From Rhodobacteraceae bacterium D3-12 (GTDB lineage: Bacteria; Pseudomonadota; Alphaproteobacteria; Rhodobacterales; Rhodobacteraceae): a stretch of 64,000 bases of DNA. The DNA lies in contig CP104793.1 in assembly GCA_025916135.1 (NCBI GenBank), positions 1,550,001-1,614,000 on the forward strand, read 5' to 3'. Below, one piece after another: positions 1 through 9,519 of the stretch (positions are counted from its first letter, which is position 1; every line of letters starts with the position of its first letter). The position numbers were made by a program, and so were the translations under genes. The notes under the pieces were generated by a model. It searched no databases and was not told where the DNA came from. It saw nothing but the letters and a program-made list of their open reading frames with translations.

Positions 1-303
1 GGGGCGGCGGCGGCGGCGGCGAAAGCGCGCGCGATTGTGGGCGACCGGCCTTGCTATCTGAGCTTTGACATTGACGGGCTGGACCCGGCCTTTGCGCCGG
101 GCACGGGCACGCCGGTTTGGGGCGGGTTAAGCTCGGCTCAGGCGGCGGTGTTGTTGCGCGATCTGGCGGGGATCAATTTGGTTGGGGGGGATGTTGTTGA
201 AGTGTCGCCGCCCTTTGACACCACCGGGGCGACGGCGATTGCAGGGGCGCATGTGGCGATGGAGATCCTGTCGCTGTGGGCATGGACGCGGCGCGAGCGC
301 TGA
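1..303 (+). CDS. speB: Agmatinase / ureohydrolase family protein, C-terminal part (5' end outside window)
   Basis: The reading frame is open from base 1 and ends at TGA 301-303, so only about the last 100 residues are present. The segment YLSFDIDGLDPAFAPGTGTP carries the metal-binding DxD (DID) of the arginase/agmatinase fold, and the following EVSPPFD stretch is typical of agmatinases. These enzymes release urea from agmatine to give putrescine, which would feed the gamma-glutamyl amine pathway found 14 kb downstream. Guanidinobutyrase or another ureohydrolase cannot be excluded without the N-terminus. A run of seven G (184-190) is read through in frame here. Confidence 0.8.
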   Translation, partial: GAAAAAAKARAIVGDRPCYLSFDIDGLDPAFAPGTGTPVWGGLSSAQAAVLLRDLAGINLVGGDVVEVSPPFDTTGATAIAGAHVAMEILSLWAWTRRER

Positions 304-369
304 GGCGCTGGTGCTTTGGTCCGGCCAAAAGATCGAGTATTTTTTCCAACAATGAGAGCAGGTTCGAAG

Positions 370-765
370 ATGATCTTCACGTGGATTTTTATCGCGGCAT
401 TGGTCGCTTTGGTCGCCTATATCCGGTTTGCACCGAGCGATCCGGGCTATTGGCATGTGATGCCAGAAGAAGTGGTGCACAAGGCGTTTGATGCGGGTGT
501 GATCCGGGTGGTTGAGACCGGATCAGACGGGCTTGCGCGGTTGGACCCGGTCGCGCGGGGTTGGCCGAGAACGCGTGTTCTGGCCGGGTCGGTTGAAGAG
601 GGGATGATCACCTATGTGACGCGGACCGCGCTTTGGGGGTTTCCCGACTATACAACCGTGCGGCAAGCAGGCGGGCAGATGCAGATTTATGCGCGGCTAC
701 GATTTGGCCGGAAGGATTTTGGAGTAAACCGGGCGCGGGTTGAGGCGTGGCTTGAGGCGTTGTGA
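370..765 (+). CDS. DUF1499 family membrane-anchored protein
   Basis: A 131-residue protein. ATG 370 is chosen because GAGCAGG lies about seven bases upstream and the protein then starts directly with a hydrophobic segment (residues 2-17, IFTWIFIAALVALVAY). An upstream in-frame GTG at 316 would add a non-conserved tail. The body contains the WGFPDYTTVR-like stretch seen in DUF1499 proteins. The function of the family is unknown. One N-terminal membrane anchor with a periplasmic domain is inferred. Its 3' end overlaps the convergent gene 697-996 by 69 bases. Confidence 0.75.
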   Translation: MIFTWIFIAALVALVAYIRFAPSDPGYWHVMPEEVVHKAFDAGVIRVVETGSDGLARLDPVARGWPRTRVLAGSVEEGMITYVTRTALWGFPDYTTVRQAGGQMQIYARLRFGRKDFGVNRARVEAWLEAL

Positions 766-996
766 GCTGAGGCAGCCGTCTTCGATCTTGCGCCACATGG
801 GCACGTTGAGCGACATCTGGCATTGCGCCATGAACATTTTGCCATCGACCTGTAGGCAGATTTTCTCGCCCAGCTCGATCCGGCCACCGGATGTGTCGGT
901 GCAATAACAGTCGATGGTTTTGCCGTTATGTTGAATATCGGCAAAGGTGGGCGCGGGCAAAACCGCGAGGGCAAGGCACACGGACAGCTGTTTCAT
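697..996 (-). CDS. Small exported hypothetical protein
   Basis: A 99-residue protein with a classical signal peptide (MKQLSVCLALAVLPAPTFA, likely cleaved after AFA-type residue 19). The mature part contains five cysteines (CYC, EKIC, AQC, DGC), suggesting disulfides in the periplasm. No family is recognised with confidence. It is convergent with, and overlaps, the DUF1499 gene. The signal peptide and the start immediately downstream of an AT-rich stretch argue that it is real rather than a shadow of the opposite strand. Confidence 0.6.
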   Translation of the reverse strand: MKQLSVCLALAVLPAPTFADIQHNGKTIDCYCTDTSGGRIELGEKICLQVDGKMFMAQCQMSLNVPMWRKIEDGCLSSQRLKPRLNPRPVYSKILPAKS

Positions 997-1086
997 GCGC
1001 CGACTCTAACATGTTTTCCGCGTGATTTGTAGCGCGGCGATAGGCAAGGCTCTTGACGCTATGCGGGCAATCGGGGAGAGACAGGC

Positions 1087-2136
1087 ATGGTTCCCATAGA
1101 CAAACTTGAGCAGATCACCGGGCGATTTCAATTTCTTGAGGCCAAAATGGCCGAGGGCGATGGCGATATTTCGGCGCTCGCCAAGGAGTATTCCGATCTG
1201 CGTCCGGTGGTGGAGCAGATTGCGGCCTATCGCCAGTTGCTCGCCGATCTGGGTGACGCCGAGGACATGTTGAGCGATCCCGAGATGAAGGCCTTGGCGG
1301 AGGAAGAACTGCCGACCCTCAAGGCGCGTCTGCCGGAGGCGGAGGCGGCGTTGCAGCTGGCGTTATTGCCCAAGGATAAGGCCGATGCGCGGCCTGCTTT
1401 GATCGAGATACGCCCCGGAACGGGGGGCGATGAGGCGGCGCTTTTTGCGGCGGATTTGCTGCGGATGTATCAGCGCTATGCCGAAGGGAAGGGCTGGCGG
1501 TTTGAGATCATGGAAGAGGCGGCGACCGAGCTTGGCGGGATCAAGGAGGTTGTGGCGCGGATTTCGGGGCGCGATGTGTTTGCGCGGCTGAAGTTCGAGA
1601 GCGGCGTGCATCGGGTGCAGCGGGTGCCGGAAACGGAATCGGGCGGGCGTATTCATACCTCGGCGGCGACTGTGGCGGTGCTGCCGGAAGCGGAGGACGT
1701 GGATATTGAGGTCGACCCGAACGACATTCGCATTGATACGATGCGGGCGTCCGGTTCGGGCGGGCAGCATGTGAACACAACCGATTCGGCGGTGCGTATC
1801 ACGCATATTCCCAGCGGAATTGTCGTGACCAGTTCTGAAAAATCTCAGCACCAGAACCGCGCGAATGCGATGCAGGTGCTCAAGACGCGGCTCTATGATC
1901 TTGAACGGCAGCGGGCCGATGATGCGCGCGCCGCCGACCGGAAGGCGCAGGTCGGGTCGGGCGACCGGAGCGAGCGGATTCGGACCTATAACTTCCCCCA
2001 AGGGCGGATGACCGAGCACCGGATCAACCTGACGCTTTACAAGCTGGACGCGGTGATGGCCGGGGATCTGGACGAGATTATTGACGCGCTGACGGCGGAT
2101 CATCAGGCGGCCTTGCTGGCGGAGATGGAGGGGTGA
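1087..2136 (+). CDS. prfA: Peptide chain release factor 1
   Basis: 349 residues, close to the usual 355-360. RF1 recognises UAA and UAG stop codons and triggers hydrolysis of peptidyl-tRNA. The catalytic GGQ is visible in [16 protein letters not shown] around residue 222. The codon-recognition region upstream carries [20 protein letters not shown] lies about seven bases before ATG 1087. The stop codon overlaps the GTG start of prmC, whose product methylates the GGQ glutamine, so the two are translationally coupled. A run of six G (1422-1427) is in frame. Confidence 0.97.
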   Translation: MVPIDKLEQITGRFQFLEAKMAEGDGDISALAKEYSDLRPVVEQIAAYRQLLADLGDAEDMLSDPEMKALAEEELPTLKARLPEAEAALQLALLPKDKADARPALIEIRPGTGGDEAALFAADLLRMYQRYAEGKGWRFEIMEEAATELGGIKEVVARISGRDVFARLKFESGVHRVQRVPETESGGRIHTSAATVAVLPEAEDVDIEVDPNDIRIDTMRASGSGGQHVNTTDSAVRITHIPSGIVVTSSEKSQHQNRANAMQVLKTRLYDLERQRADDARAADRKAQVGSGDRSERIRTYNFPQGRMTEHRINLTLYKLDAVMAGDLDEIIDALTADHQAALLAEMEG

Positions 2137-2975
2137 CGCCTGCCACTTTGCAGATCACCAATGCGGCGCGGGAGTTGAGCAAAGAGGGCGTGCCGGATGC
2201 CGGACGCGATGCCCAGAAGCTTATGGCGGTGGCCTTGGGGATCGAGCCGTCGCGGATGGTGCTGCACATGAGTGATGTGCTGACGCTGGAGCAATACGAG
2301 GCGTTCTGGATCATGGTGGCACGGCGTCTGGCGAGAGAGCCTTTGTCGCATATCCTCGGGGAGCGAGTTTTTTTCAAGCATCGCTTTAAGGTTGGCCCGC
2401 AAGTTCTTGATCCAAGGCCAGAAACCGAAGTTTTAGTCGAGGCGGCTTTGAAGGTGAAAGCCGCGCATATTCTTGACCTTGGCACCGGCTCGGGGGCGAT
2501 CCTGTTGTCGCTTCTGGCGGAGCGGTCGGGCGTGCGCGGAACCGGCACGGATGTCTCACCCGAGGCGATTGCCTTGGCGCAGGAGAATGCCGAGGCGTTG
2601 GCTGTATCCGAGCGGGCAGTTTTTGTGCAGAGCGATTGGTTTGATGCGGTTACCGGTCGATTTGATCTGATCGTGTCAAACCCGCCCTATATCGCCGCAG
2701 AGGAAATGGACGGGCTTGCGCCGGAATTGAGCCATGAGCCGCGCGGGGCGTTGACGGATGAGGGCGATGGGCTGAGCGCCTATCGTGCGATCACCGAGGG
2801 GGGCAGCGCGCATCTGGAGCCCGGCGGGTGGTTGATGGTCGAGATCGGGCCAACACAGGGTGCGGCGGTGGCCGAGATGTTTTCGCGTGCGGGGCTTGAA
2901 TCCGTGGCCGTTCACCCCGATCTTGATGGGAGAGACCGCGTGGTTATGGGTAAAATGCCGCGCGAAACCGGCTGA
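2133..2975 (+). CDS. prmC: Release factor glutamine methyltransferase
   Basis: 280 residues. PrmC (HemK) transfers a methyl group from SAM to the glutamine of the GGQ motif in release factors. The SAM-binding motif [14 protein letters not shown] is near residue 115 and the catalytic NPPY motif, which binds the substrate glutamine, is at [10 protein letters not shown]. The GTG start overlaps the prfA stop (GTGA), as expected for the conserved prfA-prmC pair. Confidence 0.95.
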   Translation: MTPATLQITNAARELSKEGVPDAGRDAQKLMAVALGIEPSRMVLHMSDVLTLEQYEAFWIMVARRLAREPLSHILGERVFFKHRFKVGPQVLDPRPETEVLVEAALKVKAAHILDLGTGSGAILLSLLAERSGVRGTGTDVSPEAIALAQENAEALAVSERAVFVQSDWFDAVTGRFDLIVSNPPYIAAEEMDGLAPELSHEPRGALTDEGDGLSAYRAITEGGSAHLEPGGWLMVEIGPTQGAAVAEMFSRAGLESVAVHPDLDGRDRVVMGKMPRETG

Positions 2976-3195
2976 AATGCCACGCGATAAGGTAAAAACT
3001 GCACCCTGTCGCGCAGTTAGGTCTTGTTAAACTCTCTGAGGCATGGTTACTCATGCATATCAAGCTGGTGGATGCCAAATTCTGGCGGTCCCGCTTGATG
3101 CCAAGCCAGACATAATGCAACCCGGCCAATTCAGGCGCGCAGCGCATCGGTCAGGTAAGCTAAGGGCCCGTTCAACAAGCTGAACCAAGGACAAC

Positions 3196-3855
3196 ATGAG
3201 ATCATCTAAAAACCGCTCGCGGTCGAACAAAAACCGCAACCGCTCGGTCGGCAATATCGTCAATCGTGTTTTTGACAGCTCTGGCCCCGAGGGCAAGGTG
3301 CGCGGCACGCCGCAACAGATCATCGACAAATACAACCAGCTGGCGCGGGATGCGCTTCTGGCGGGGGATCGGGTTGCGACCGAGAATTTCCAGCAGCATG
3401 CAGAGCATTACATGCGCATGTTGGCCGAAGCGCAGCGCGAGCAGGATGCCAAGCGCGAGCAGCAGGAACAGCAAAACCAGCAGCGTCAGGCCGATCGCGA
3501 CCGTGAGCGTGATCGTGATCGGGATCGCGCCCAGCGTCAGGAACGCGAATCCAATGGCGGCGGGCAGCAGCAACAGCCGCGTGCCAAGGTTGATCCGGGC
3601 GCGTCGCCGCAGCCCGATGTGATTGAGCCCGAGGCGAGCGACGGTGATAGCGGGCTGGTGGAGACACCCGAAGCCGCTGCACCCAAGAAGCCCAAGCCGC
3701 GCCGTCCACGCAAGCCCAAGGCACTTGCGCCAGAGGCTGTGGCCGCTGAGACAGCGGCACCAGAGGCAGCAGCACCTAAGGCTGCACCAGCTAAGGCGGC
3801 AGCACCTGAGGCGAAGCCACAGAGCGCGCCTAGCGAGACCGACGCCGCGGAGTAA
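3196..3855 (+). CDS. DUF4167 domain protein with disordered, basic and Ala/Pro-rich tail
   Basis: 219 residues. Residues 1-85 form the DUF4167 domain typical of alphaproteobacteria: an R/K/S/N-rich start, VNRVFDSSGPEGKVRG, then a helical part ending HYMRMLAEAQREQ. Next come a highly charged stretch of repeated Arg-Asp pairs (about 95-115) and a Lys/Pro/Ala tail that looks intrinsically disordered. An AAGGA site precedes the ATG. The domain function is not established; the basic composition suggests nucleic-acid binding, which is inference. Confidence 0.8.
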   Translation: MRSSKNRSRSNKNRNRSVGNIVNRVFDSSGPEGKVRGTPQQIIDKYNQLARDALLAGDRVATENFQQHAEHYMRMLAEAQREQDAKREQQEQQNQQRQADRDRERDRDRDRAQRQERESNGGGQQQQPRAKVDPGASPQPDVIEPEASDGDSGLVETPEAAAPKKPKPRRPRKPKALAPEAVAAETAAPEAAAPKAAPAKAAAPEAKPQSAPSETDAAE

Positions 3856-3972
3856 GGGCTGCTTTTAGGGCGGGGTGCTGAGGGCGGCTTGTAAGAGCCG
3901 GTTCAGACGGACCGCGCCCTAGGAAACCCCGGTTAAACTCCGGTCAGGCATAATCCGAACAGGATAAAGTGC

Positions 3973-4814
3973 TTAGGCGCTGGCGACAGAGCGTGCCAGC
4001 GCGCAAAACCGCTCAAGCTCGATCGTTTCGGCGCGGGCGGTTGGCGGGATGCCTGCGGCGTTGAGGTGGTCTTCGATATCCGGCGTCAGGCCCTTTAGCG
4101 CGGCGCGCATCATTTTGCGCCGCTGGTTGAAGGCCTTGGCAACCACCCGTTCCAGAACCTTGGGATTTGCCGGGTAGCGTGGCTCGGCCAAGGCTTTGAG
4201 ATGCACCACGGCAGAGGAGACTTTGGGCGGCGGTGTAAAGGCCTGTGGCGGCAGGGAAAGCACGATCTGTGCATCCGAGCGCCAGGCCGCCAGCAAGGCC
4301 AGACGACCGTAGGCTTTGGACCCCGGCTGGGCCACGATCCGCTCGGCGACCTCGCGCTGGAACATCAGCGTCAGGCTTTGCCAGTAGGGCGGCCAAGTCG
4401 GCGGAGTCAGCCATCTGACCAGCAGCTCTGTACCGACGTTATAAGGCAGGTTCGCAGCCACCCTGATGGGGGGCGTGAGGTGGCTTAACGGGTCGATTTC
4501 AAGCGCGTCACCTTCGATCACCTCAAGCTGACCCGGATAGGCGGCAGCGATTTCGGCCAGCGCAGGCAGGCAGCGCGCGTCTTTTTCGATGGCGAGCACT
4601 TTGCGCGCGCCTTCGGACAAGAGCCCACGGGTCAGCCCGCCGGGACCGGGGCCGATTTCAAGCACGTCACAGGCAGAAAGATCACCCGCCGCGCGGGCAA
4701 TTTTGGCCGTGAGGTTGAGATCGAGCAAAAAGTTCTGGCCCAGCGATTTGCGGGCAGAAAGCTCGTGATTGGCGATGACCTCGCGAAGCGGGGGAGGGTG
4801 TCGATTGCGCTCAT
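3973..4814 (-). CDS. rsmA: 16S rRNA (adenine1518-N6/adenine1519-N6)-dimethyltransferase, with frameshift near its N-terminus
   Basis: KsgA/RsmA dimethylates two adjacent adenines in the 3' hairpin of 16S rRNA during 30S assembly. The SAM motif [15 protein letters not shown] and the catalytic NLPYNVGT are intact. The start at 4814 reads MSAIDTLP and then leaves frame. Adding one base to the five-base G run 4790-4794 restores [20 protein letters not shown], the conserved N-terminal SAM-binding segment, and gives 280 residues, the normal length. Without it the first in-frame start (TTG 4728) would lack that motif. I read this as a sequence error, not a dead gene. It is the last gene of the lptF-lptG-lptD-surA-pdxA-rsmA run. 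Confidence 0.9.
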
Positions 4815-4921
4815 GTCGGTTTCAATTCAGCATCAGGGGCGTGATGGCAAGGGCAGAAATGCGCTGACGGGGGGCTGACGGGTGGCCGACGGGTGCCTGA
4901 GCGGGAAGGTCAGGCAGGCGG

Positions 4922-5899
4922 TCATGCCCGTTTGCTGGCCATAGTGCTGGCCAGTTTGAGCGCCTCGACGGTTGAGGTTTCGCTGGCGATCCCTTGGCCA
5001 GCGATGTCAAAGGCGGTGCCATGATCGGGCGAGGTGCGCACAAAAGGCAGGCCGAGCGTGACATTGACGCCGCGATCCATGTCGAGCGTCTTGATCGGGA
5101 TCAGCGCCTGATCGTGATAGGCGCAGATCGCCACGTCATAGCGCGCCCGCGCGGCAGGGTGGAACATCGTGTCCGAGGGCAGGGGGCCGGTGAGGTCAAA
5201 CCCTTCGCCGCGCATATCGGCGATGAGGGGGACCATCCAGTCAAGCTCTTCTTGGCCCATCGCGCCGCCTTCGCCCGCGTGGGGGTTTAGCCCGGCGATG
5301 GCGATACGCGGCGCTGGAATGGCGAATTGGTCGCTGAGCGCATGTGCGGTGATGGTGATCGTTTCGCGCAGAAGCGCCGGGGTGAAGGCGTCCGGCACAT
5401 CGCGCAGGGCAATGTGGATTGTGGCCGGCACCACGCGCAGTTGCTCGGAGGCGAGCATCATCACCACGCGGTCAACCCCGCCGAGGTCGGCGAGGAATTC
5501 GGTATGGCCGGGATAGGCGAAATTCGCCCCGTCGATCAGCGCCTTTTTGTGGATCGGCAGGGTGCAGATGGCCCCGGCCTGACCGTTCTGAACCAGCGAA
5601 ACCGCGCGGCGGACCGCGTCGATCACGCCTTGGGCATTGGCCGGGGCGGGCTGTCCGGGTGTGGCGGGGGCTGCAAAGCCGTGGGGCAACACCGGCAGGC
5701 CATGAGCCATGGCAAGCGGGGCTTCGGACGGGCTGTTGATGAGCTTGATCGGCGCACCATCGGGCAGATGCGCAGGATCACCGATCCAGAAGAAATCAAT
5801 CTGGCATTCCAGCGCCTGCCACGCCTTGATTGCCAGTTCGGGCCCGATGCCCGCAGGCTCCCCGCAGGTTAGCGCAATAGGGGCAACGGGGTTCGCCAT
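4922..5899 (-). CDS. pdxA: 4-hydroxythreonine-4-phosphate dehydrogenase
   Basis: 325 residues. PdxA oxidises 4-phosphohydroxy-L-threonine in the DXP-dependent route to pyridoxal phosphate. Recognisable segments are ALTCGEPAGIGPE at the N-terminus, YPGHTEFLADL, the metal-binding YHDQALIPIK, and the C-terminal TSPDHGTAFDIAG. The start is ATG 5899, only four bases after the surA stop; longer in-frame starts would run into surA. Its position between surA and rsmA is the classical proteobacterial arrangement. Confidence 0.95.
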   Translation of the reverse strand: MANPVAPIALTCGEPAGIGPELAIKAWQALECQIDFFWIGDPAHLPDGAPIKLINSPSEAPLAMAHGLPVLPHGFAAPATPGQPAPANAQGVIDAVRRAVSLVQNGQAGAICTLPIHKKALIDGANFAYPGHTEFLADLGGVDRVVMMLASEQLRVVPATIHIALRDVPDAFTPALLRETITITAHALSDQFAIPAPRIAIAGLNPHAGEGGAMGQEELDWMVPLIADMRGEGFDLTGPLPSDTMFHPAARARYDVAICAYHDQALIPIKTLDMDRGVNVTLGLPFVRTSPDHGTAFDIAGQGIASETSTVEALKLASTMASKRA

Positions 5900-5903
5900 G
5901 GTG

Positions 5904-7139
5904 TCATTTCTCGATGATACGCGCCTCGGCACGCAGTTGTGAGAGATAGCCGTTGGCAAAGCTTTGCAGGCGGCGGTTTTGAATGCCGAGGGCGACGTTA
6001 TCGCGCGACAGGTCCTCGGGCAGCACAGGGGTGCGGCCACAGAGCATCAGGAACACCAGCGTTTGCCCGTTCGCACGGGTCAGGTTGGTCGAGACCTCGT
6101 GCTTGTCGAGTTTGGCCAGTTCAATCGCGATGTCATTGGGGATTTCACCGGGTTTCTTCGACCCGCGATCCAGCACGCTTTCGGGTTGGCCTTTGGCCAC
6201 GCCATAAAGATCATCGCAGGTGTCGACGCGGTTGCGCAGCTTTTTGGCGGCGGCAAGCGCAGAGTCGCTACGCCCGCCGTCAATGTAATAGGCGGCGTAT
6301 TCGATCGCGGCATAGTCGGGCTCTTTGTATTTGCCCTCTTCGATGGCACGCAGTTGGAACAGGGCGATGGCCCCGGGGATCGGCAACGGCTGGGTCACTT
6401 GACCGGGCGCGAGGCCGAGGATCTGACCGCGCACGGCCGGGGGCAATTGCGTGATCGGGATCCAGTTGACCTTGCCTCCGCGGCCCCGGCTTCCGGCGGC
6501 GGAGTATTTGCGCGCGGCGCGGGCGAAGGCGGTGATCGAGGTGATCTTCGAGATTTCCTCGGCACGTGCTTGGGCTTGTGCTTCGCGGCCTTGGGCCGTG
6601 GGCAAATAGATCTCGGACAAGAGCACACGCACGTTCGACGTGGCATTGGCTGCAAGGGCGCGTTCGACGTCGGCGTCACCCACTTCTACGCGCGCGCCGA
6701 ACTTCGCACGCACCAAGGTGCGCCAGCTTACCCCGGCGATGATGAAATCGCGGTAGGTTTGTTCCGAGACGCCAGCCCCGGCCAGTGCCTTGATGAATTG
6801 CTCGGTGGTCATATTGGCGCGACCGGCGAATTCTTCCATCCCGGCTTTGATCTCGTCTTCGGACACGCGCAACCCGAGGGATTCTGCCGCGTCCAGTTTC
6901 AGGCGCTCTTCGACAAGCTGTGTGCGGGCCAGCTCTTCGGGGTTGCCGGGTTGGCGGAAGAGTTTGAGCATCCGCGCGCGTTGCTGCAGTTCATAGCGGG
7001 TGATGACCTTGTCGTTAACCTTGATCGCCGGGGCGAAGAGGTTTTGCGCCGAGGCGGTTTCCACGCCCGATGCGACAAGGATCAGCAAGGCGCTGACGAA
7101 GGTAATCATGTGAAAAAGCGGTGTGGCCTTACGGTTCAT
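5904..7139 (-). CDS. surA: SurA-like periplasmic peptidyl-prolyl isomerase / outer-membrane protein chaperone
   Basis: 411 residues with a signal peptide (hydrophobic residues 10-25, cleavage near ASAQ). After it comes the SurA N-terminal chaperone helix region (IKVNDKVITRYELQQRARML). A single parvulin-like domain follows, around residues 170-290 (VLLSEIYLPTAQ ... PGQVTQPLPIPGAIALFQL). SurA delivers nascent outer-membrane beta-barrels, including LptD, to the BAM complex. It lies directly downstream of lptD and upstream of pdxA, which supports the call despite the low sequence conservation of the family in alphaproteobacteria. Confidence 0.88.
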   Translation of the reverse strand: MNRKATPLFHMITFVSALLILVASGVETASAQNLFAPAIKVNDKVITRYELQQRARMLKLFRQPGNPEELARTQLVEERLKLDAAESLGLRVSEDEIKAGMEEFAGRANMTTEQFIKALAGAGVSEQTYRDFIIAGVSWRTLVRAKFGARVEVGDADVERALAANATSNVRVLLSEIYLPTAQGREAQAQARAEEISKITSITAFARAARKYSAAGSRGRGGKVNWIPITQLPPAVRGQILGLAPGQVTQPLPIPGAIALFQLRAIEEGKYKEPDYAAIEYAAYYIDGGRSDSALAAAKKLRNRVDTCDDLYGVAKGQPESVLDRGSKKPGEIPNDIAIELAKLDKHEVSTNLTRANGQTLVFLMLCGRTPVLPEDLSRDNVALGIQNRRLQSFANGYLSQLRAEARIIEK

Positions 7140-7278
7140 TCTGCCTGTCCTGCCCTGTCATTGGTTGGAACGGTTCGGGTTTGCTTGCGACCATATCTGG
7201 AATTTTGCGCAGGTGCATCACCGATTCTTGTGCCAAGGCGCGAATTCCTTTGGCGTGGCGATGTCGGGTGAGACGCGG

Positions 7279-9519
7279 TCACTGGTTGCATTTGCGGGTA
7301 TAGCTTTTGTCGCCGGCATTGGCCGAGAAGCCGCGCAGGCCGACTGTGAAGCTGAAATCGGTCGAGGGGGTGAGGACGATCGAGGATGTGAAGCTTCGAG
7401 AGAGCGACAGTTCGATGTCGATACATTCGTTGGTGTATTGCAGTCCGATCCCGGCTTCGGCGGCGGTTTTGGAGGCCACGTCATAGCGCACATTGGCGCT
7501 GCCGCTCCAATGGCGGTTAAAGCGGTAGAGACCGTCGATGGACCATTCCGAAACCGTTGAGGTGCGGTCCTCAAGCGGGTCGGGGCCAAGCCAGACATAG
7601 CTTGCTCCCAACCCGTAGCGCGAGGTTTGCCAGCTGCCGCGGGCCTCGGTTTTGGCGAGGTTGAAGCTGGCGTCGATCAGGGCGCGCCCGGTCAGAGACA
7701 GGCCATTGTCGGTTTTGATTTGCCCGGCAACGAGGAGATCGGAGCTGATGCCGCGCAGGCCGGAAGTGGGCGAGAAATTGTTGTCTGCCGTCTCGCGCGT
7801 GATCTGGCCCAAGGTTAGAGAGGTTTGCATTCCCTTGGGGCCCAGCCGGGTCCAATTGACGCCATAGGCCGCCGACAGCCCACGCTCGCGGCGGTCATAG
7901 GCGGGATAGCGCGACAGGGATAGAAGGTTGCCTTCGTCAAATTCAACCCGCGTGCTTTCGTCATTGGCGACATTGGCGGAGGTGCCTCCGGACCAAGCGA
8001 GTTGCACCATCGGTTCGATCACATGGATTGCGCCATTGGCCGTGGTCTTTTGCCAAGGCCAGCGCAGGCTGAACGCGGCCATGGGCGTGATGGAGGACGC
8101 TTGGCTGGGCAGAGACAAATCATCGCTCGTATAGAATTGATCCATGGCGACACCGAATTGCGCTCCGGCGCGTATCCCCGGACCGACGGTCCAGTTGCGC
8201 AGCCACATCGCCTCGGCGTTGAGACGGCTGACATCGCGGCCATCAACGATCAGGTCGGTGTCCACCCCGTCGATCCCGAGGGTCGAATAGCGGTAATGCG
8301 AATGCAGCCCCGCCGAGAACCGCAATTCGCCGCCGATGGCGCGCGGAAAGAAGCGGCGTTCATAGGTGATGTCACCGATGACCGAAGGCAGCGTTGCGCT
8401 GTCTTCGCCGACGCGCAGGGTATGATAATGCACGATCGCCGCGCTAATGTATTCGTCGCGCCGGGCGCGTGTGATGGCGAGTTCGCTGTCGAGCCTGTCC
8501 TTGTCGGAATAGCCGTAATCGTTGAGGTAGGCCTTGTCCGAGACGAGTTCTAGATCGAAGCTGAGCTTGAAATCCCGTTTCAGGTCGAACTGGCCTTCGC
8601 CAAAGAGGTAGCCGCGAAACTTGGACGTGGTGAGCGCGTCGTGGCTTCCTGCGCCGGTAAAGGTGATGCGGCCTTTTTTGAACGCCTGCCGATAGCGCAG
8701 TTCAAGCGTGCGGGTATTCTGGGCGAGAAACGGGGTGAGCGTCAGGTCGCGGTGATCGCCCATACGAATAAAATAGGGGATCTTGATCCCGGCGCCGGTT
8801 TCGGAATTGCCCGAAAACGACGGGATCAGAAAGCCGGTGGCCCGCGCCAGAGTGGGGTCAGGCAAGCGCAGACGCGGCAGGTAGAAGATCGGCACGTCCA
8901 TCACGCGGATCTGGGCGTTTTCAAAGTAGAGCTGCTTTTCCTGCTGGTCATGGATCACCTGCCGGGCGCGGATTTGCCAGAGCGGCGGGCGGTCGCTGTT
9001 GCAGACACGACAGGAGGTGACGGCGGCTTTGTAGAGTTGGGAATAGCGGCCATTGACGCGCGAAAGCTGATGAGCGGCCAATTGCACCTGTTGATTGAGC
9101 ACCATGCGCGCGCCGATCAGCAGGCCGTTTTGATAGTCGGCATCCATTTCGGCCTGATTGGCAAGGACAACGACGTTGTCGCCTTGGGTTATGGTGATCG
9201 GCCCTTGGATGATCATGCGGTCGGCGGTGCGATCATAGCTGATTTCGCGCGCCTTGATGCGCACATCGCCATAGAGCGCCTCGACGTTGCCGGAGGCGAC
9301 GAGGCGGGTTTTGCCTTCGACCCAGACCTGATCCGCCACCAGCGCGGCGGCGTTGGCTTCGCTTTGTGTGCTCGGGGTGGTTTGGGTCACGGAACTTGTC
9401 GGCGCGTTTTGGGCGGTGGCGGGCGCGGTCGCGCACAGAAAGCTGGCCGCGAGGCTTGCGGTGAGCTGGGCGGTGAGCCGGGTCAGCAGAGCTGAGGAGG
9501 GGGAGGGCGCGCGCATCAT
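7279..9519 (-). CDS. lptD: LPS-assembly protein LptD (outer-membrane beta-barrel)
   Basis: About 746 residues. LptD forms, with lipoprotein LptE, the outer-membrane pore that inserts lipopolysaccharide into the outer leaflet. A signal peptide is followed by the OstA/LptA-like beta-jellyroll domain (VWVEGKTRLVASGNVEALYGDVRIKAREISYD) and then a long barrel domain. The pair of cysteines in SCRVC about residue 160 and the late cysteines (NECID, RKCNQ) fit the disulfide pattern of the family. The start is one of two adjacent ATGs in GGATGATG overlapping the lptG stop, so coupling to lptG is expected. Confidence 0.93.
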   Translation of the reverse strand: MMRAPSPSSALLTRLTAQLTASLAASFLCATAPATAQNAPTSSVTQTTPSTQSEANAAALVADQVWVEGKTRLVASGNVEALYGDVRIKAREISYDRTADRMIIQGPITITQGDNVVVLANQAEMDADYQNGLLIGARMVLNQQVQLAAHQLSRVNGRYSQLYKAAVTSCRVCNSDRPPLWQIRARQVIHDQQEKQLYFENAQIRVMDVPIFYLPRLRLPDPTLARATGFLIPSFSGNSETGAGIKIPYFIRMGDHRDLTLTPFLAQNTRTLELRYRQAFKKGRITFTGAGSHDALTTSKFRGYLFGEGQFDLKRDFKLSFDLELVSDKAYLNDYGYSDKDRLDSELAITRARRDEYISAAIVHYHTLRVGEDSATLPSVIGDITYERRFFPRAIGGELRFSAGLHSHYRYSTLGIDGVDTDLIVDGRDVSRLNAEAMWLRNWTVGPGIRAGAQFGVAMDQFYTSDDLSLPSQASSITPMAAFSLRWPWQKTTANGAIHVIEPMVQLAWSGGTSANVANDESTRVEFDEGNLLSLSRYPAYDRRERGLSAAYGVNWTRLGPKGMQTSLTLGQITRETADNNFSPTSGLRGISSDLLVAGQIKTDNGLSLTGRALIDASFNLAKTEARGSWQTSRYGLGASYVWLGPDPLEDRTSTVSEWSIDGLYRFNRHWSGSANVRYDVASKTAAEAGIGLQYTNECIDIELSLSRSFTSSIVLTPSTDFSFTVGLRGFSANAGDKSYTRKCNQ

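Noticed and set aside
5964-7271. A 435-residue plus-strand frame opposite surA, and similar long frames opposite lptD, puuA, pepA, pdhC and the SLC13 gene
   Set aside because: All are antisense shadows of genes with clear motifs and show no signal peptide, domain or start context.
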